Shown: positions 34,001 to 41,313, counted from the stretch's first letter. The stretch: DNA of 64,000 nt from Ostrinia nubilalis (GCF_963855985.1 NC_087111.1:5337001-5401000), one strand, 5' to 3'. Translations and numbers: made by a program. The notes: generated from the letters alone by a model not told the origin.

Positions 34001-34689
34001 GTCGGCCCAAAACTCTGCCACAAGAATGGCGTTGTCAGTAGCCTTCATTAAATCTTTCTGTTGTTTGGGCACGCAGGGCACGACATTAAGATTATAAGAC
34101 GACGGTATAAGATCCTTATAATAGGTAGGTGCTATTTTCGAACAAAAATGTATGGTCTGATGATTTCTTTCTGCACGAGCAAAGACGCGTTATAAAGGTT
34201 AAAGGCACAAGTCGTTTTCAACACTTCGAGGGTATAAACGTTCGGCCTATTGAAGCACGAAATATAGCTCGCATAACTCGAAGTGCCGAAATTACGATCT
34301 TATCTGAAAGAGCCTTAAAGCCCTCATAAATTCATTTCATCAAGTTTATTGGATTGGATATTAATTTCAATTTTGTTCCAGATTTGGCCTTCAAGATCCT
34401 GACTTGGCTCGGATACTCCAACTCAGCTTTCAACCCGATCATCTACTCTATATTCAACACAGAGTTCAGGGAGGCCTTCAAGAAGATCCTGACTTCCAGG
34501 TACCCCCCTTGTTGTGGTTATCAGACAGTCAGAGCAAATACTCCAACAAGAAACGACAATTTCGTCACCGATTACGGAACAAAAACCCTGGTTGTGCGCA
34601 GAAGCGGGTCACTAGGTCTCTCAGGAGTTGATCCTACTCCAAGGTCTTCTGCTGAGTCTGTGAGGCCACTGAGGGAATACCACATTTGA
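8768..34689 (+). CDS. Dop1R1: D1-like dopamine receptor, 7 exons, 409 codons
   Basis: A rhodopsin-class GPCR expected to bind dopamine at the plasma membrane and couple to Gs/cAMP, as insect Dop1R1 receptors do. The joined exons total 1230 nt with stop, phases all consistent. Visible residues: N-glycosylation sequon N16-D-S, TM1 around 33-61, Asp82 in TM2 (2.50), Cys109-Cys195 extracellular disulfide pair, Asp116 in TM3 (amine contact), DRY 133-135, Trp161 in TM4, TM5 serines 207, 208 and 211, CWVP 288-291 in TM6, NPIIY 325-329, and Cys351-352 as a likely palmitoylation site. The resemblance to Drosophila Dop1R1 is strongest in the TM segments and the [12 protein letters not shown] motif before TM6. 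The third intracellular loop is short. Introns are 4051, 4163, 1457, 4801, 3469 and 6751 bp and carry most of the transposons described here. An in-frame AUG at 8756 could add four residues. Confidence 0.92.
8945..9075. repeat. Unclassified repeat, pair with 24858-24945
   Basis: The segment 'ttggttgggtttttattg', then 'cggtcaa' and 'tggctac', matches 24860-24940 at roughly 80% by eye. On the + strand both copies can be read as a [12 protein letters not shown] peptide with conservative changes, hinting at descent from a coding repeat. The family is not recognised. Confidence 0.45.
9871..10005. mobile_element. 135-bp MITE or repeat end, AACTRAAATAGTAAGACAC termini
   Basis: The left end 'aactaaaatagtaagacac' pairs with the right end 'gtcttactatttcagtt', and the arms continue through 'gtcttaacgc'/'gcgttaagac'. 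The centre holds a GC hairpin (cggctgc...gcagccg). The target duplication was not resolved. It lies in receptor intron 1. Confidence 0.6.
10006..11071. other. Intron 1 sequence, mostly AT-rich
   Basis: No gene. A 30-bp GC-rich piece at about 10060-10090 recurs inverted at 12604-12633 (ggtccgtggccgagtccccc), so both are scraps of one repeat. A GC-rich segment at 10978-11040 has internal pairing. Confidence 0.4.
11076..12343. mobile_element. Nonautonomous piggyBac-like element
   Basis: Flanked by TTAA on both sides (11072-11075 and 12344-12347). The termini are perfect inverted repeats beginning CCTTTAACCAGTGACA. A second inverted block, 'tctcacaggc', follows on each side. TTAA targets and CCY-type ends are hallmarks of piggyBac. 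The 1268-bp interior has no transposase ORF and includes homopolymer C runs. It lies entirely within receptor intron 1. Confidence 0.8.
11853..11871 (+). repeat. Poly-C tract (19 nt)
   Basis: An uninterrupted run of 19 C inside the piggyBac-like element. A second, shorter C run lies near 11589. Long C tracts are error-prone in sequencing, so the exact length is uncertain. Confidence 0.8.
12467..12486 (+). repeat. Poly-A tract (20 nt)
   Basis: Twenty consecutive A. It could be the tail of a retroposed sequence, but no clear body was recognised upstream. Confidence 0.8.
12669..12801. mobile_element. 133-bp MITE, GGTCCGG/GGGCCTTA termini
   Basis: The left end 'ggtccggtttccaccaagg' pairs with the right end 'ccttggcagaaatcgggcc', a common lepidopteran MITE pattern. 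It ends 47 bp before exon 2. The flanking triplets are gaa and tta, so any target duplication has decayed. Confidence 0.7.
12849..12936 (+). CDS. Dop1R1: Dop1R1 coding exon 2
   Basis: Acceptor cag at 12846-12848, donor gtaagt after 12936, phase 0 in and phase 1 out. It encodes residues 11-39 plus the first base of Gly40: an acidic extracellular segment with the N-D-S sequon, then the start of TM1 (LLSILLV). Joining to exon 3 reproduces the conserved [16 protein letters not shown] segment. A MITE ends 47 bp upstream of this exon. Confidence 0.85.
12937..15272. other. Receptor intron 2, first part
   Basis: Mostly unique-looking AT-rich DNA. A short fragment at about 13037 (acagggtgttacttcgcat) resembles the end of a dispersed repeat. 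No ORF of interest. Confidence 0.4.
15273..15404. mobile_element. 132-bp MITE with TA duplication
   Basis: The arms begin CAGGGTGACTTTGAAATCG (left) and CAGGTGACTTTGAAATCG (right, reverse complement), and TA flanks both sides. A TA target suggests a Tc1/mariner-like origin, which is an inference. The short interior contains 'actcatgat' in both orientations. Confidence 0.7.
15490..17051. mobile_element. TATAGTT MITE copy 1, interrupted
   Basis: The outer parts are 15490-15511 and 16909-17051. Together they match two intact copies at 23353-23524 and 25828-25994, whose ends read TATAGTTCTTGCAAC and TATAGTTGTTGCAAT (reverse complement) followed by CACGAAGGCGAGTGAGCTT. The copy is split by a 1.4 kb palindrome after CACGAAG, with AAG repeated on the far side. 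Its right end stops 48 bp before exon 3. Confidence 0.75.
15512..16908. mobile_element. 1.4-kb near-palindromic (foldback) element
   Basis: Two arms of about 650 bp (15512-16157 and about 16256-16908) are inverted copies separated by about 98 bp. The outer 13 bp are perfect (TAGTCCAGTCATT and its complement). AAG flanks both ends. The arms match closely over long stretches, with scattered substitutions and a few indels. A (GTCT)n run lies at the inner edge of the right arm. All ORFs here appear as mirror pairs on the two strands and are not genes. The superfamily is not determined. Confidence 0.75.
17100..17280 (+). CDS. Dop1R1: Dop1R1 coding exon 3 (TM1-TM2)
   Basis: Acceptor ttccacag ends at 17099, donor gtaagt follows 17280, phase 1 in and phase 2 out. 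It encodes most of TM1 (SVAGNILVC), the first intracellular loop (RRIGN) and TM2 with LAIAD (Asp82), then FAGVNDLLG. The open frame upstream of 17100 is a MITE end, not coding. Confidence 0.95.
17335..17490 (+). mobile_element. tRNA-derived SINE, copy A
   Basis: Begins 'gaagccacgatagccga' with an A-box-like segment, then a B-box-like 'gtttgatcccc', and a tail 'agcatatttagcttagtacg'. It lacks a block present in copies B and C. All three copies are on the + strand in receptor introns. Confidence 0.7.
18341..18512 (+). mobile_element. tRNA-derived SINE, copy B
   Basis: The fuller copy: 'gaagccacgatagccgaacgg' region (A box), then 'gatccggggaacgcgggt', a disrupted B box, and the shared tail 'tagcttagtacgaggggct'. 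It is not a tRNA gene because cloverleaf pairing is not preserved and the tail is non-tRNA. Confidence 0.7.
18738..18866 (+). CDS. Dop1R1: Dop1R1 coding exon 4 (TM3, DRY)
   Basis: Acceptor ttttcacag ends at 18737, donor gtaaga follows 18866, phase 2 in and 2 out. It encodes [19 protein letters not shown] and the DRY motif with IHIKDPL. It contains the aspartate that contacts the amine (Asp116) and the conserved disulfide cysteine (Cys109). At 129 nt it would be missed by an ORF scan on this strand. Confidence 0.95.
18884..18942 (+). repeat. Dispersed repeat, left part (interrupted)
   Basis: The text 'aaccacaacgaggaagctc' to 'gtttcacc' continues at 19257 as 'gtctcacctgatggtaagtg', 'atgatcaggccgaaggtgg'. 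A second copy lies at 36742-36845. The insertion between the two parts is the hAT-type element described next. The family is not classified. Confidence 0.6.
18943..19256. mobile_element. Short hAT-type element (copy 2)
   Basis: The ends are TAGTGTTGAAAAT on the left and ATTTACATCTCTA on the right, imperfect inverted repeats. Flanking octamers GTTTCACC (18935-18942) and GTCTCACC (19257-19264) differ at one base, consistent with an aged 8-bp duplication. The 314-bp body carries many GGTCAAA/TTTGACC motifs in both orientations near both ends. Noncoding. Confidence 0.7.
19330..21155. repeat. CpG-rich satellite, 72-74 bp monomers
   Basis: About 25 tandem monomers built around 'gcatcgcgatttcgcgact' and a dyad, GACGCG...CGCGTC. 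In the homogeneous core (about 19570-20250) monomers are 72 bp and alternate between 'catgcgttctgacgcgg' and 'catacgttctgatgcgg', giving a 144-bp dimer. At 20640-21110 a 218-bp trimer (74+72+72) is repeated. Edge monomers are more diverged. Because 72 is a multiple of three, both strands show 240-codon ORFs, which I do not treat as genes. The array lies in receptor intron 4. Confidence 0.9.
21156..23352. other. Intron 4 after the satellite
   Basis: AT-rich DNA with a GC-rich block at about 22030-22510 that looks like decayed retroelement sequence (for example 'cacctggtgttaagtgagc'). A 129-codon frame there has no recognised domain. No gene is called. Confidence 0.4.
23353..23524. mobile_element. 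TATAGTT MITE copy 2
   Basis: Ends 'tatagttcttgcaacttacg' and 'cgtgactaacaactata', with about 35-bp inverted arms and an interior containing 'acataacgatagtgtaatg'. Same family as 15490-17051 and 25828-25994. TA or TATA is the probable target. Confidence 0.75.
23668..23913 (+). CDS. Dop1R1: Dop1R1 coding exon 5 (TM4-TM5)
   Basis: Acceptor atttcag ends at 23667, donor gttagt follows 23913, phase 2 in and out. It encodes [12 protein letters not shown]4 with Trp161, the second extracellular loop with [10 protein letters not shown] (Cys195), and TM5 with SSCIS and IYC. The loop insert [11 protein letters not shown] is the least conserved part. Confidence 0.95.
24858..24945. repeat. Unclassified repeat, pair with 8945-9075
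   Basis: Shares 'ggttgggtttttattg', 'cggtcaa', 'tggctac' and 'ttgcagcg' blocks with the copy in intron 1. A 62-codon + strand frame runs through it but is not judged a gene. Confidence 0.45.
25540..25800. other. GC-rich relic in intron 5
   Basis: Compositionally unlike the surrounding intron and open in several frames on both strands. It lacks a recognisable domain and reads like a decayed repeat or retroposed fragment. Origin unknown. Confidence 0.3.
25828..25994. mobile_element. TATAGTT MITE copy 3
   Basis: The best preserved copy. The ends 'tatagttcttgcaactcacg' and 'cgtgaattgcaacaactata' pair through GAAGGCGAGTGAGCTTTAC. It is 167 bp, noncoding, in receptor intron 5. Confidence 0.8.
27146..27272 (-). 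mobile_element. RTE-clade LINE 3' fragment
   Basis: (ATC)n followed by 'tcagccataggacg', 'ggttggtagcggcctgcgtc' and 'cagcgcc', the 3' end of an RTE-type LINE on the - strand. Heavily truncated. It lies about 110 bp upstream of exon 6. Confidence 0.65.
27383..27630 (+). CDS. Dop1R1: Dop1R1 coding exon 6 (ICL3-TM6)
   Basis: Acceptor gtcaacag ends at 27382, donor gtatga follows 27630, phase 2 in and phase 1 out. It encodes [15 protein letters not shown], a basic third intracellular loop, [12 protein letters not shown], and TM6 with CWVPFF, then AFCKTCI. The Arg- and Lys-rich loop is the expected G-protein contact. Confidence 0.95.
28530..29120 (-). mobile_element. RTE reverse-transcriptase fragment, inverted segment
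   Basis: On the - strand this reads as the C-terminal half of an RTE-type RT with stops: LEDL...[11 protein letters not shown] near the right end, then [24 protein letters not shown], and [14 protein letters not shown] text. It is broken by stops and frameshifts. It meets a + strand RTE 3' piece at 29122. Likely one copy with 5' inversion. Confidence 0.7.
29122..29326 (+). mobile_element. RTE 3' end, + strand
   Basis: It reads [19 protein letters not shown] and then [10 protein letters not shown], followed by the decayed terminal segment and a (ATG)n tail (29308-29325). It continues the RT where the inverted - strand segment leaves off, with a short overlap around the TDGR...LEW region. Confidence 0.75.
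29957..30929. other. Receptor intron 6, no gene
   Basis: AT-rich sequence. A scrap at 30807-30850 ('ctacagctgggcaaaggcc') resembles the extreme 3' end of another LINE subfamily. Nothing else recognised. Confidence 0.4.
30930..31078. mobile_element. Small palindromic MITE
   Basis: Arms of about 65 bp (30930-30996 and 31004-31078) around a 7-bp loop. The left arm contains a perfect CRE-type TGACGTCA; the right arm has 'gtgacgta'. T- and A-rich outer ends. Noncoding, in intron 6. Confidence 0.65.
31079..33850. other. Receptor intron 6, middle, with LINE scraps
   Basis: No gene. Contains an RTE 3' fragment on the - strand at 32020-32130 ((ATC)n, then 'tagccatagtaggacg' and 'ggttggcagcggcctgcatc'). 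A + strand LINE scrap lies at 33120-33185 ('agagccgaccccaaataaa'). Half of a MITE at 33788-33847 is shared with 63567-63679. Confidence 0.5.
33851..33957. mobile_element. 107-bp MITE with CAG duplication
   Basis: The ends TAGGCCTAAAATGCGCGCCG and its complement pair for about 24 bp with a further weak match inside. CAG flanks both sides (33848-33850 and 33958-33960). It is inserted at the edge of the 33788-33847 MITE half. Confidence 0.7.
34382..34689 (+). CDS. Dop1R1: Dop1R1 coding exon 7 (TM7, tail, stop)
   Basis: Acceptor ttgttccag ends at 34381, phase 1 in, TGA stop at 34687-34689. It encodes [19 protein letters not shown] (TM7 with NPxxY), helix 8 ([10 protein letters not shown]), the di-cysteine PPCCGY and a Ser/Thr-rich tail ending REYHI. 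The sequence before 34382 is intron even though the frame stays open to 34354. Confidence 0.95.
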
Positions 34690-34930
34690 CAAGAAGACGG
34701 CACCAGCAATGCTGTGTTCGACAGAAGTGATGTGGTCTGATCGTCCAAGGACTAAGCAATACGTGTTTAAGATTATTGATGCTCATTAGTATTTCTATTG
34801 ATCAGAGTTTGAAGGGACTTACAATGTACATATCTGGTGAAATGGTGTTGTGTCGAAAATAAGGTCGAATTTGGGTCAAAGGATCATTGAATGTGTTTTA
34901 ACATACGAAATCTGTAATAATAATCGTATA

Positions 34931-35094
34931 GTCTGGTCGCTAAGCACGTAGAAATTTGTCCAATGATCCCAAGCTACCCATCCTTATCGCCCGCAGTGAG
35001 TGTGCGAGCGCAATAGCAACACAATTACGCGCGAGCGATAAGGATGGGTAGCTTGGGGTCATTGGACAAAATTCTACGTGCTTGGAGACCGGGC
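34931..35094. mobile_element. MITE in the receptor 3' flank
   Basis: About 60-bp arms: 'gtctggtcgctaagcacg' and 'cttggagaccgggc' ends, both containing 'aagctacccatccttatcgc' as inverted copies. It starts about 240 bp after the stop codon, so it is probably within the 3' UTR, where it could form a strong RNA hairpin. Confidence 0.7.
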
Positions 35095-35289
35095 TTTAGA
35101 GTCAATCGATATCTTCAATAGAGGTACACTTCTACATATCGATATAAAATATAGAATTATCGACTTCAGATTTTAAACCTAGTCAGTACTATCCCATTTG
35201 ATTCGCATTTGAAATTCCTGTGATACTTTTGTAAATAATTAAGTCTATTATTGTAAATATTATTGATAGGTGTATTTAGTAGCATGCTT

Positions 35290-35295
35290 AATAAA
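35290..35295 (+). terminator. Candidate poly(A) signal
   Basis: AATAAA about 600 bp after the receptor stop. Other AATAAA sites occur further down (for example near 41986, in 'tgtaaataaaagtttttac', which looks like a genuine 3' end), so the true cleavage site is uncertain. Confidence 0.3.
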
Positions 35296-35606
35296 TTTAT
35301 TGAAGTATTAATGAGATATTTCCACGATGCATTAATATAATGTGGATTACATAAGTATGCCAAAGATGTTATAAAATAATACTGTTTTGATTGAAAGATT
35401 GTTTTGACATTTACAGTTTTTCATTATTTCCTTAGGCTAGAAAATTATGTTTGAAATTCAATGGTTGTTATTACATAAATTTACAAATCGAGTCTATTTG
35501 CTGATTTGGTACTTTAAGTACTTTTATGTGCAATACTAGTCAATTAATTTGTTTAATTTAAGTAGATAAATATTGTTGTTTGAAGACACTATATCGAAGA
35601 GATTTA

Positions 35607-36430
35607 GGGTGCTTCCAAATTAGAGGCGCGATGAAGCGCTGCAGTAGCGCCACTGTAGCGCGCTTTCCGTGCCACTGCTAGTTTTCATACAATTTCTAGA
35701 AGCGCGACACACGTCGCGTATATCTTGTACGATAACTATAGGTCTACCGCTTAATTCAGTCAGTGTCTGAGGTATGGGAGTGGCACGTGATGGAGGGTGT
35801 TTTCAAAACGTTAAAAGTCAGCGAGACGGACTTCTTGGCGGGAATCTGAAGCGTCATGTTAGCGGTTTTGTTTTGTTTCCTCAAATTCGTGTTTGGGCGA
35901 CTATTAATGTGTGATAATGGTGGGTTATTAACCATTGAGTGTTCGTGAACGTGCATGAGTGTGGGCGAGTGAAGCAGAACAGTGCATCGTGATTCTTCGG
36001 GTTCTCTCAAGTTGTCCATAGGAGGTCTCAGTAAAGCACCACAACTTTACTGAGACTCAAAGGGTGGGAAGGGGTATCATCTATCATCCTTCATTATATC
36101 ATTACTTGATCTCATTTTGTAACTCGTATCACTTATAAACTTGAAAATGGCAAAAATCAAGTCGACGTCGACGTGTATTGCCAACATCATCAAAAAAGAA
36201 GAAGAAAAAGTCAGCGAGACGTCAGATTTGTATGCTCTGTCACGTCATAATATTATTATGTCAATGTTACCTTCCCGTACCGCTCCTACCTCCTGTCAGG
36301 CACTACAGTCAGTGCTGACTCTTGCTTGACTCAGTAGTCAAGTGCTAGATCTATAGCAGTTGTTGTTTAGTAATCGCGCCACAGTGGCGCCACTTTGGCG
36401 CTACCTCATGCCTCTAATTTGCGGGCGCCC
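35607..36430. mobile_element. Inverted-repeat element with composite interior
   Basis: The left end 'gggtgcttccaaattagagg' and the reverse complement of the right end, 'gggcgcccgcaaattagagg', pair. GCGCCACTGT-rich subterminal blocks occur on both sides. Flanks are TTA and TTT, so a 3-bp duplication is possible but imperfect. The interior at 36205-36355 resembles 61850-61965 ('gtcagcgagac...tcagattt'). A hairpin lies at 36022-36058 (tctcagtaaag/ctttactgaga). Confidence 0.55.
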
Positions 36431-36741
36431 TTTTATTGTTACATAAAAATATGAATATACGCATGGAGGTAGATTAAAAAATATAAATTTTAAATGTATT
36501 GTATAAATGTCATTTTAGGCACTTAAATGTATCCTTTACCTTCCAAAGCCTATACTTATATGTCTGAATTGACGAGTCGTAGGAGGTTTTAGTTCTCTCA
36601 ATCATTCTAGTGATGAGTTGATTTTCTAATTTTTGCAATGAATTTGATGAGATAAGTACTTAAATTGTGAAGCAAATCTAAATGTTTTCATAGAATCCTT
36701 CTGGTCTTACAAATGCCAAACCAAAAATTCAGTAACTCCAT

Positions 36742-36845
36742 TTTTTTTTAATCCACAACGTGGAAGCTCATGGCATCTCACGTGATGGAAAGTGATGATC
36801 AGGCTCAAGGTGGAAGGGAGTTTCACCTGGAAACCTCTACAATGC
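36742..36845 (+). repeat. Dispersed repeat, second copy
   Basis: The segment 'aatccacaacgtggaagctc' to 'gtgatgatcaggctcaaggt' matches the interrupted copy at 18884-19330. It has a T-rich run at its left end. Family not classified. Confidence 0.6.
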
Positions 36846-36890
36846 TGTTAACATTGTGGTTATGGCGACTGACTTAGGTAAAGTAGTGGG

Positions 36891-37061
36891 GGTTATTGTC
36901 GAATTACCACAAATTCGATTCGTCAAAAAATTGTATGTTTAAATTTGTCACACTTGAATTAATTTAAAGCAAATTATTTTGGAGTATTGCCAAATGTTTA
37001 TGATGAATTTTATTTACTTTCAATGTGGCACTTACAAAAATGTGACGAATCGACAATAACC
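36891..37061. mobile_element. MITE, GGTTATTGTCGA termini, copy 1
   Basis: 'ggttattgtcgaatt' on the left pairs with 'gaatcgacaataacc' on the right, with about 25-bp arms including 'ttcgtca'. 171 bp. A diverged copy is at 41314-41511. Confidence 0.65.
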
Positions 37062-37515
37062 TGATGATGGTGGTAGCTAGTCAGACGGAGTTAGAACAAT
37101 CCCTACAAACCTTTTTGCTGTTCAAATTAGCCTGCGAGATCACTGCTAATGGATGAGCGGTATGTTTTCTCACTGCTAACATTGAACATGCACATCGATA
37201 TTATACAAGCCCGTAGGTATGCTTACCGAATCGTGTCAAAATAGCTCATCGGACCGAGATGGAATTCGCGTGTACGCCACTAGGCCACAGCCGGGAGAGA
37301 ACAGACAAGTTTTTATTAAACGCGAAGATAAACTTCTGAGAGGCTACCATATAACTAAAGGTTATCTTTTTAATATCATAAAAAAGACGTGTATTAACTT
37401 CTGTTTAGTTTTTAGTCTAATGATCAATCTAGCATGATACTTGTGACGGTTAACGAATCTTTTAGGCCTCAGCCTCGAATTTAGCGGGCAGCGGAGCGGG
37501 ATTTATTGTGGGAGA

Positions 37516-38757
37516 GGAGTGTATATCATAGTTGCGACAAACAAAGGTGCTACAAACGTTGTGGCGACAGTACGTTATGCCGACAATCGATGGCGCGACT
37601 GCACATTAGCTCGACGAACGTTAGCGCGACAGAACGATGGGGCGACAAACGAAAGCACGACAGGACTTTGGAGCGACAAACCCTAGCGCGACATTACTTA
37701 GGCTCGACAAACGATTGCACGACAGAAGCTCTGATCGACAAACTATACTGTGGCACAACGTGAATGTATACAGATCAATCATTTAAAATATTTTTAATTT
37801 CGCCCCAAGGTTAACTGGAGGAAAATCCCACATGGCATTAAGTTGGCCTTATGTTACTATATTTTATGTGCATATACAACGTGTGTTCAGAAAATATCGG
37901 GAATTTTGATATTTCATGAGTTTGGAGAGTCCTATTGAAATCTTTGAATGCAGTTCTCTTTCTTTTCAAAAATAAAGGAATGTTTTCTTTGCATAAAATT
38001 TTCTATCTTCAGTATTAAGAGTACTTTCCCTCCAGGTGGCATTACAAAATTCCACCCTGTATAAAACAAAGTTAGGTGAATAAAATCTTTTAATACGGAG
38101 AGTACATTTTTGTTAACATTTATTTATAATTGAAAGTAAACATGTCATTTTAGTTTAATGTTAAGTGATACCTACTTATGTTACACATTGAAAACTTATG
38201 GCACATTAAGTTGAACATGTAAGATTTAAAATAAACCTAATAATTTCTATAAACATATTTTTTATTACCTTGTTACTATGCTTCATCACCATGTCTATGT
38301 CGGCCGTTTGATGTAGTGGTTCGGAACGGACTACTATGCCGAGAGGTCCCGGGCTCGATTCCCGGCCGGAAATTGAAATGATGAATTTTAAACGAAATGT
38401 CCAAGGATAGGTATTTTTTTATAGTAATAGCCCTTTACAGGCAACTGCTGGACTATGAAGAACTTCCGCGAAGAGACTTCATATCGACCTTTGACTATGA
38501 CATAAACATTCACGTTGTGCCACAGTATAGTTTGTCGATCAGAGGTTCTGTCGTGCAATCGTTTGTCGAGCCTAAGTAATGTCGCGCTAGGGTTTGTCGC
38601 TCCAAAGTCCTGTCGTGCTTTCGTTTGTCGCCCCATCGTTCTGTCGCGCTAACGTTCGTCGAGCTAATGTGCAGTCGCGCCATCGATTGTCGGCATAACG
38701 TACTGTCGTCACAACGTTTGTAGCACCTTTGTTTGTCGCAACTATGATATACACTCC
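37516..38757. mobile_element. Foldback-like element with 31-bp-period arms
   Basis: Arms 37516-37768 and 38506-38757 are inverted copies with only a couple of mismatches seen by eye. GGAGTGTATATC is the terminus and AGA flanks both ends. Each arm is built of GACA-headed units whose starts, from 37551 to 37737, are spaced 15, 16, 15, 16 and so on, making a 31-bp compound repeat. The 740-bp middle is AT-rich and contains a SINE. ORFs in the arms are mirror images and not genes. The architecture resembles foldback transposons, but no known family is claimed. Confidence 0.75.
38298..38370 (+). mobile_element. tRNA-derived SINE head
   Basis: 'tcggccgtttgatgtagtgg' (A box) and 'gtcccgggctcgattcccgg' (B box) are the tRNA-like head of a common lepidopteran SINE. 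It lies in the middle of the foldback-like element. It is not a functional tRNA because arms do not pair properly. Confidence 0.65.
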
Positions 38758-41313
38758 AGAAGGAAGTGCGCTGCTCGCTCGTTGCCCGCTCCCGCGCCGC
38801 TGCCCGCTCGTTGCCCGCTCCCGCGCCGCTGTTTTCGAGAACCAGTCTATTTGATTTTACGCATAAGATCCTGCCGCTCCCGCGCCGCTACCGCCGCCGC
38901 CCCGCTGCCCGCTAAATTCGAGGTTGAGGCCTTATAAATGCATGCCAAGACGGGGCATCTAATATCTACTAAAATCTGTACTATAGACCTAAATCAGATC
39001 ATGATAACATCTGTCATGTGAACTCAAAATAAGCCCCACCACGAGCCGAAAATTTTGCGCCTGCTAGAAATCTAACCCGTGACCATTGGATCTAAGAAGT
39101 GTTCTTTGTACTAGATCACAGAGGTGTTCCTTCTACAAGATAATACATAAATAAATATCCTAGTACATTTTACACTGCGCCTCTAGTCCCAAACTAAGCA
39201 AAGCTTGTGATAGAGGTGGTCTTACACAAGACCACCAAGGTAGTTGATGACAGAGAACTGTTATGGCTGTTTTCCCCGAGCTATGTCACGTGTGCGCCGT
39301 TAAACCCTGGATTGGCGGATACAGGGGTAATCCTCAATTATACAGCGCGCCGGTTTGAGCGATGGGATATAAACTGCGAAAACGTTTTATTGGCAGCCTA
39401 TGATTTATTGTCATAATAACGATTCATTATGACTAACTGACGTGTGTGATTAAATTGGATTTTATTGGTAACATAATAATGCTGATGGAAAATTTGGGTC
39501 GGTCTCGAATTGTCTGGACAACAATTTGACTAACTGTACTAAAGAAGGGGTTTTGGTAAAACAGCGTCACGCCGTAGGCTACGTCACAATGTTCATTAAA
39601 AACATTTACTATTGAGGTGTCTTTCAGTTGTTGAAGTCAGCGTATGGACGTCGTGAGGATCGTTTTGACTCTGACGTCATACGCCGCATATAGCGTTTAA
39701 CCCATTTTATACTACCGTCGTTTTCCGTAGCCTATCAGCTAAGACTAGTGTCTGTAATCTTGTTATTGAGAAATTGAACTGAGAACTTTAAGAACATTAG
39801 GTGAGAAAAACAAATAAAAATTGAAAAGGTCATAAACTTTAGTTTGTGATATATTAATTTTAATGACACATTCAAGACACAAACGTGTAAACTACTAGAA
39901 TATCCAAAAATCCTAATACAATTCATCATCATCAAGTCATTTAGTCCCCACTGCAGGAGCACGGTCCTTTCTAAAAGGATTTAGCTAACATTTCCCACAG
40001 TGGTTTTGGAAGCCTCTTGTTCGCATATTTTTTATTTAGCCCACTTTTACGACATACACGAGAAGAGTTTAAGTGGTCATATTGTAAACTAAAATCACAC
40101 GGCTACATACATATGTATAATTTTATTCGTTTACAAAGTTATCGCCATCGGGATTCGAATCCAGAACCTCAGCTGGATTTATGTTAGTGGATCATAGTCC
40201 AAGCAGCCCCAAATAAACAATTTGTCAACATCGTTGAGTGTCCCTCATGTGTGTAATTTAGTAAATGTGTCATAATTACCGCACCATTTTCATAATTACC
40301 GTAACAGCACATAATTATTGATTTCAAATAACCGTTTGATGTCTAATCAAATTACTTCCTACGGCTCGTTAATGTATAAACACACTGATTTTCCCACACT
40401 ATGTTATATTAGAGCACAGTGTTATCAATTATAATGAAAATATACATTTCATAATGGGGAAAAGCGCTAATGATCTTTATTAGTTATATATAATTGTATA
40501 ATATAAGTAGTGAGATATAACAGTATTAGATATATCATAGGACATATCAAACGTCATTCCAAGAGAATTTATGATAACTTATCATTATTAGGAAGAGTAT
40601 TGTACATAGTATTAAAATCTATATTTTATGGTTGAAAGAGATTTTATTTAATATAAAAGAAAATTAAAGTACAGTTTAGATTATTTGAGACAAACATTTC
40701 TTGAGAACCATTCGTATTCCATTTAACAAATAATATTATCTATGATTCATTAAAGTAACCACCTAAGAATCTTTTTTGTAATGTGGATGCTTGAAAAATC
40801 TTTAGTCTACATTGCTGTACTACCTAGTTGAAAATATTTACTAAGGAAAACATCTTATACGAAAGTAGATTATCATATTTTATGTGTATGTATGTATAAT
40901 GTAAATAAGATATAGAGAAATTATAAAATATTATGTCATTAAATTTAAAGAGCTTCGTGGCTTTTGTCCATAAAACATACATATTATTATATTAAATTAG
41001 GGAAATAATACAGGTATCATCGATTACAATGTCATATCAAAAATAGTAGGTACCTGAGATTTTTCCTACATTAATCTACAGTGAAAGAAAATCTTTCTTC
41101 TGAGGGCTTAGTGTGAGTTTACATTAAACATCGTCACTAGCGAGCGCGTTAAAAATTTATGAAGATTTATGTCTATCACTGTACATTAATTGGTAAATGG
41201 TAAAAAATATGTTTATAACTCTTTAGATAAATACAAATTACAATACATTTTAATCATAATATACTTAGAGTGAATTTGTGTCACAAGAAAATGAAACGAT
41301 ATCGTCTATAAAG

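Larger units (their letters stand above)
37465..38931. mobile_element. Outer TIR element with TTA duplication, interrupted
   Basis: The ends GGCCTCAGCCTCGAATTTAG and, as reverse complement, GGCCTCAACCTCGAATTTAG continue into GCGGGCAGCGG. TTA flanks both sides (37462-37464 and 38932-38934), as in PIF/Harbinger-type MITEs. The right arm contains a tandem duplication of a 'cgttgcccgctcccgcgccg' block. It is interrupted at 37516-38757 by a foldback-like element. Confidence 0.7.

Noticed and set aside
38298..38370. tRNA gene candidate with good A and B boxes
   Set aside because: The cloverleaf does not pair and the text matches the head of a common lepidopteran SINE. It lies inside a transposon.
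37506..38636. Mirror ORFs (85 and 82 codons) in the foldback arms
   Set aside because: They are the same repeat translated from opposite strands, not independent genes.
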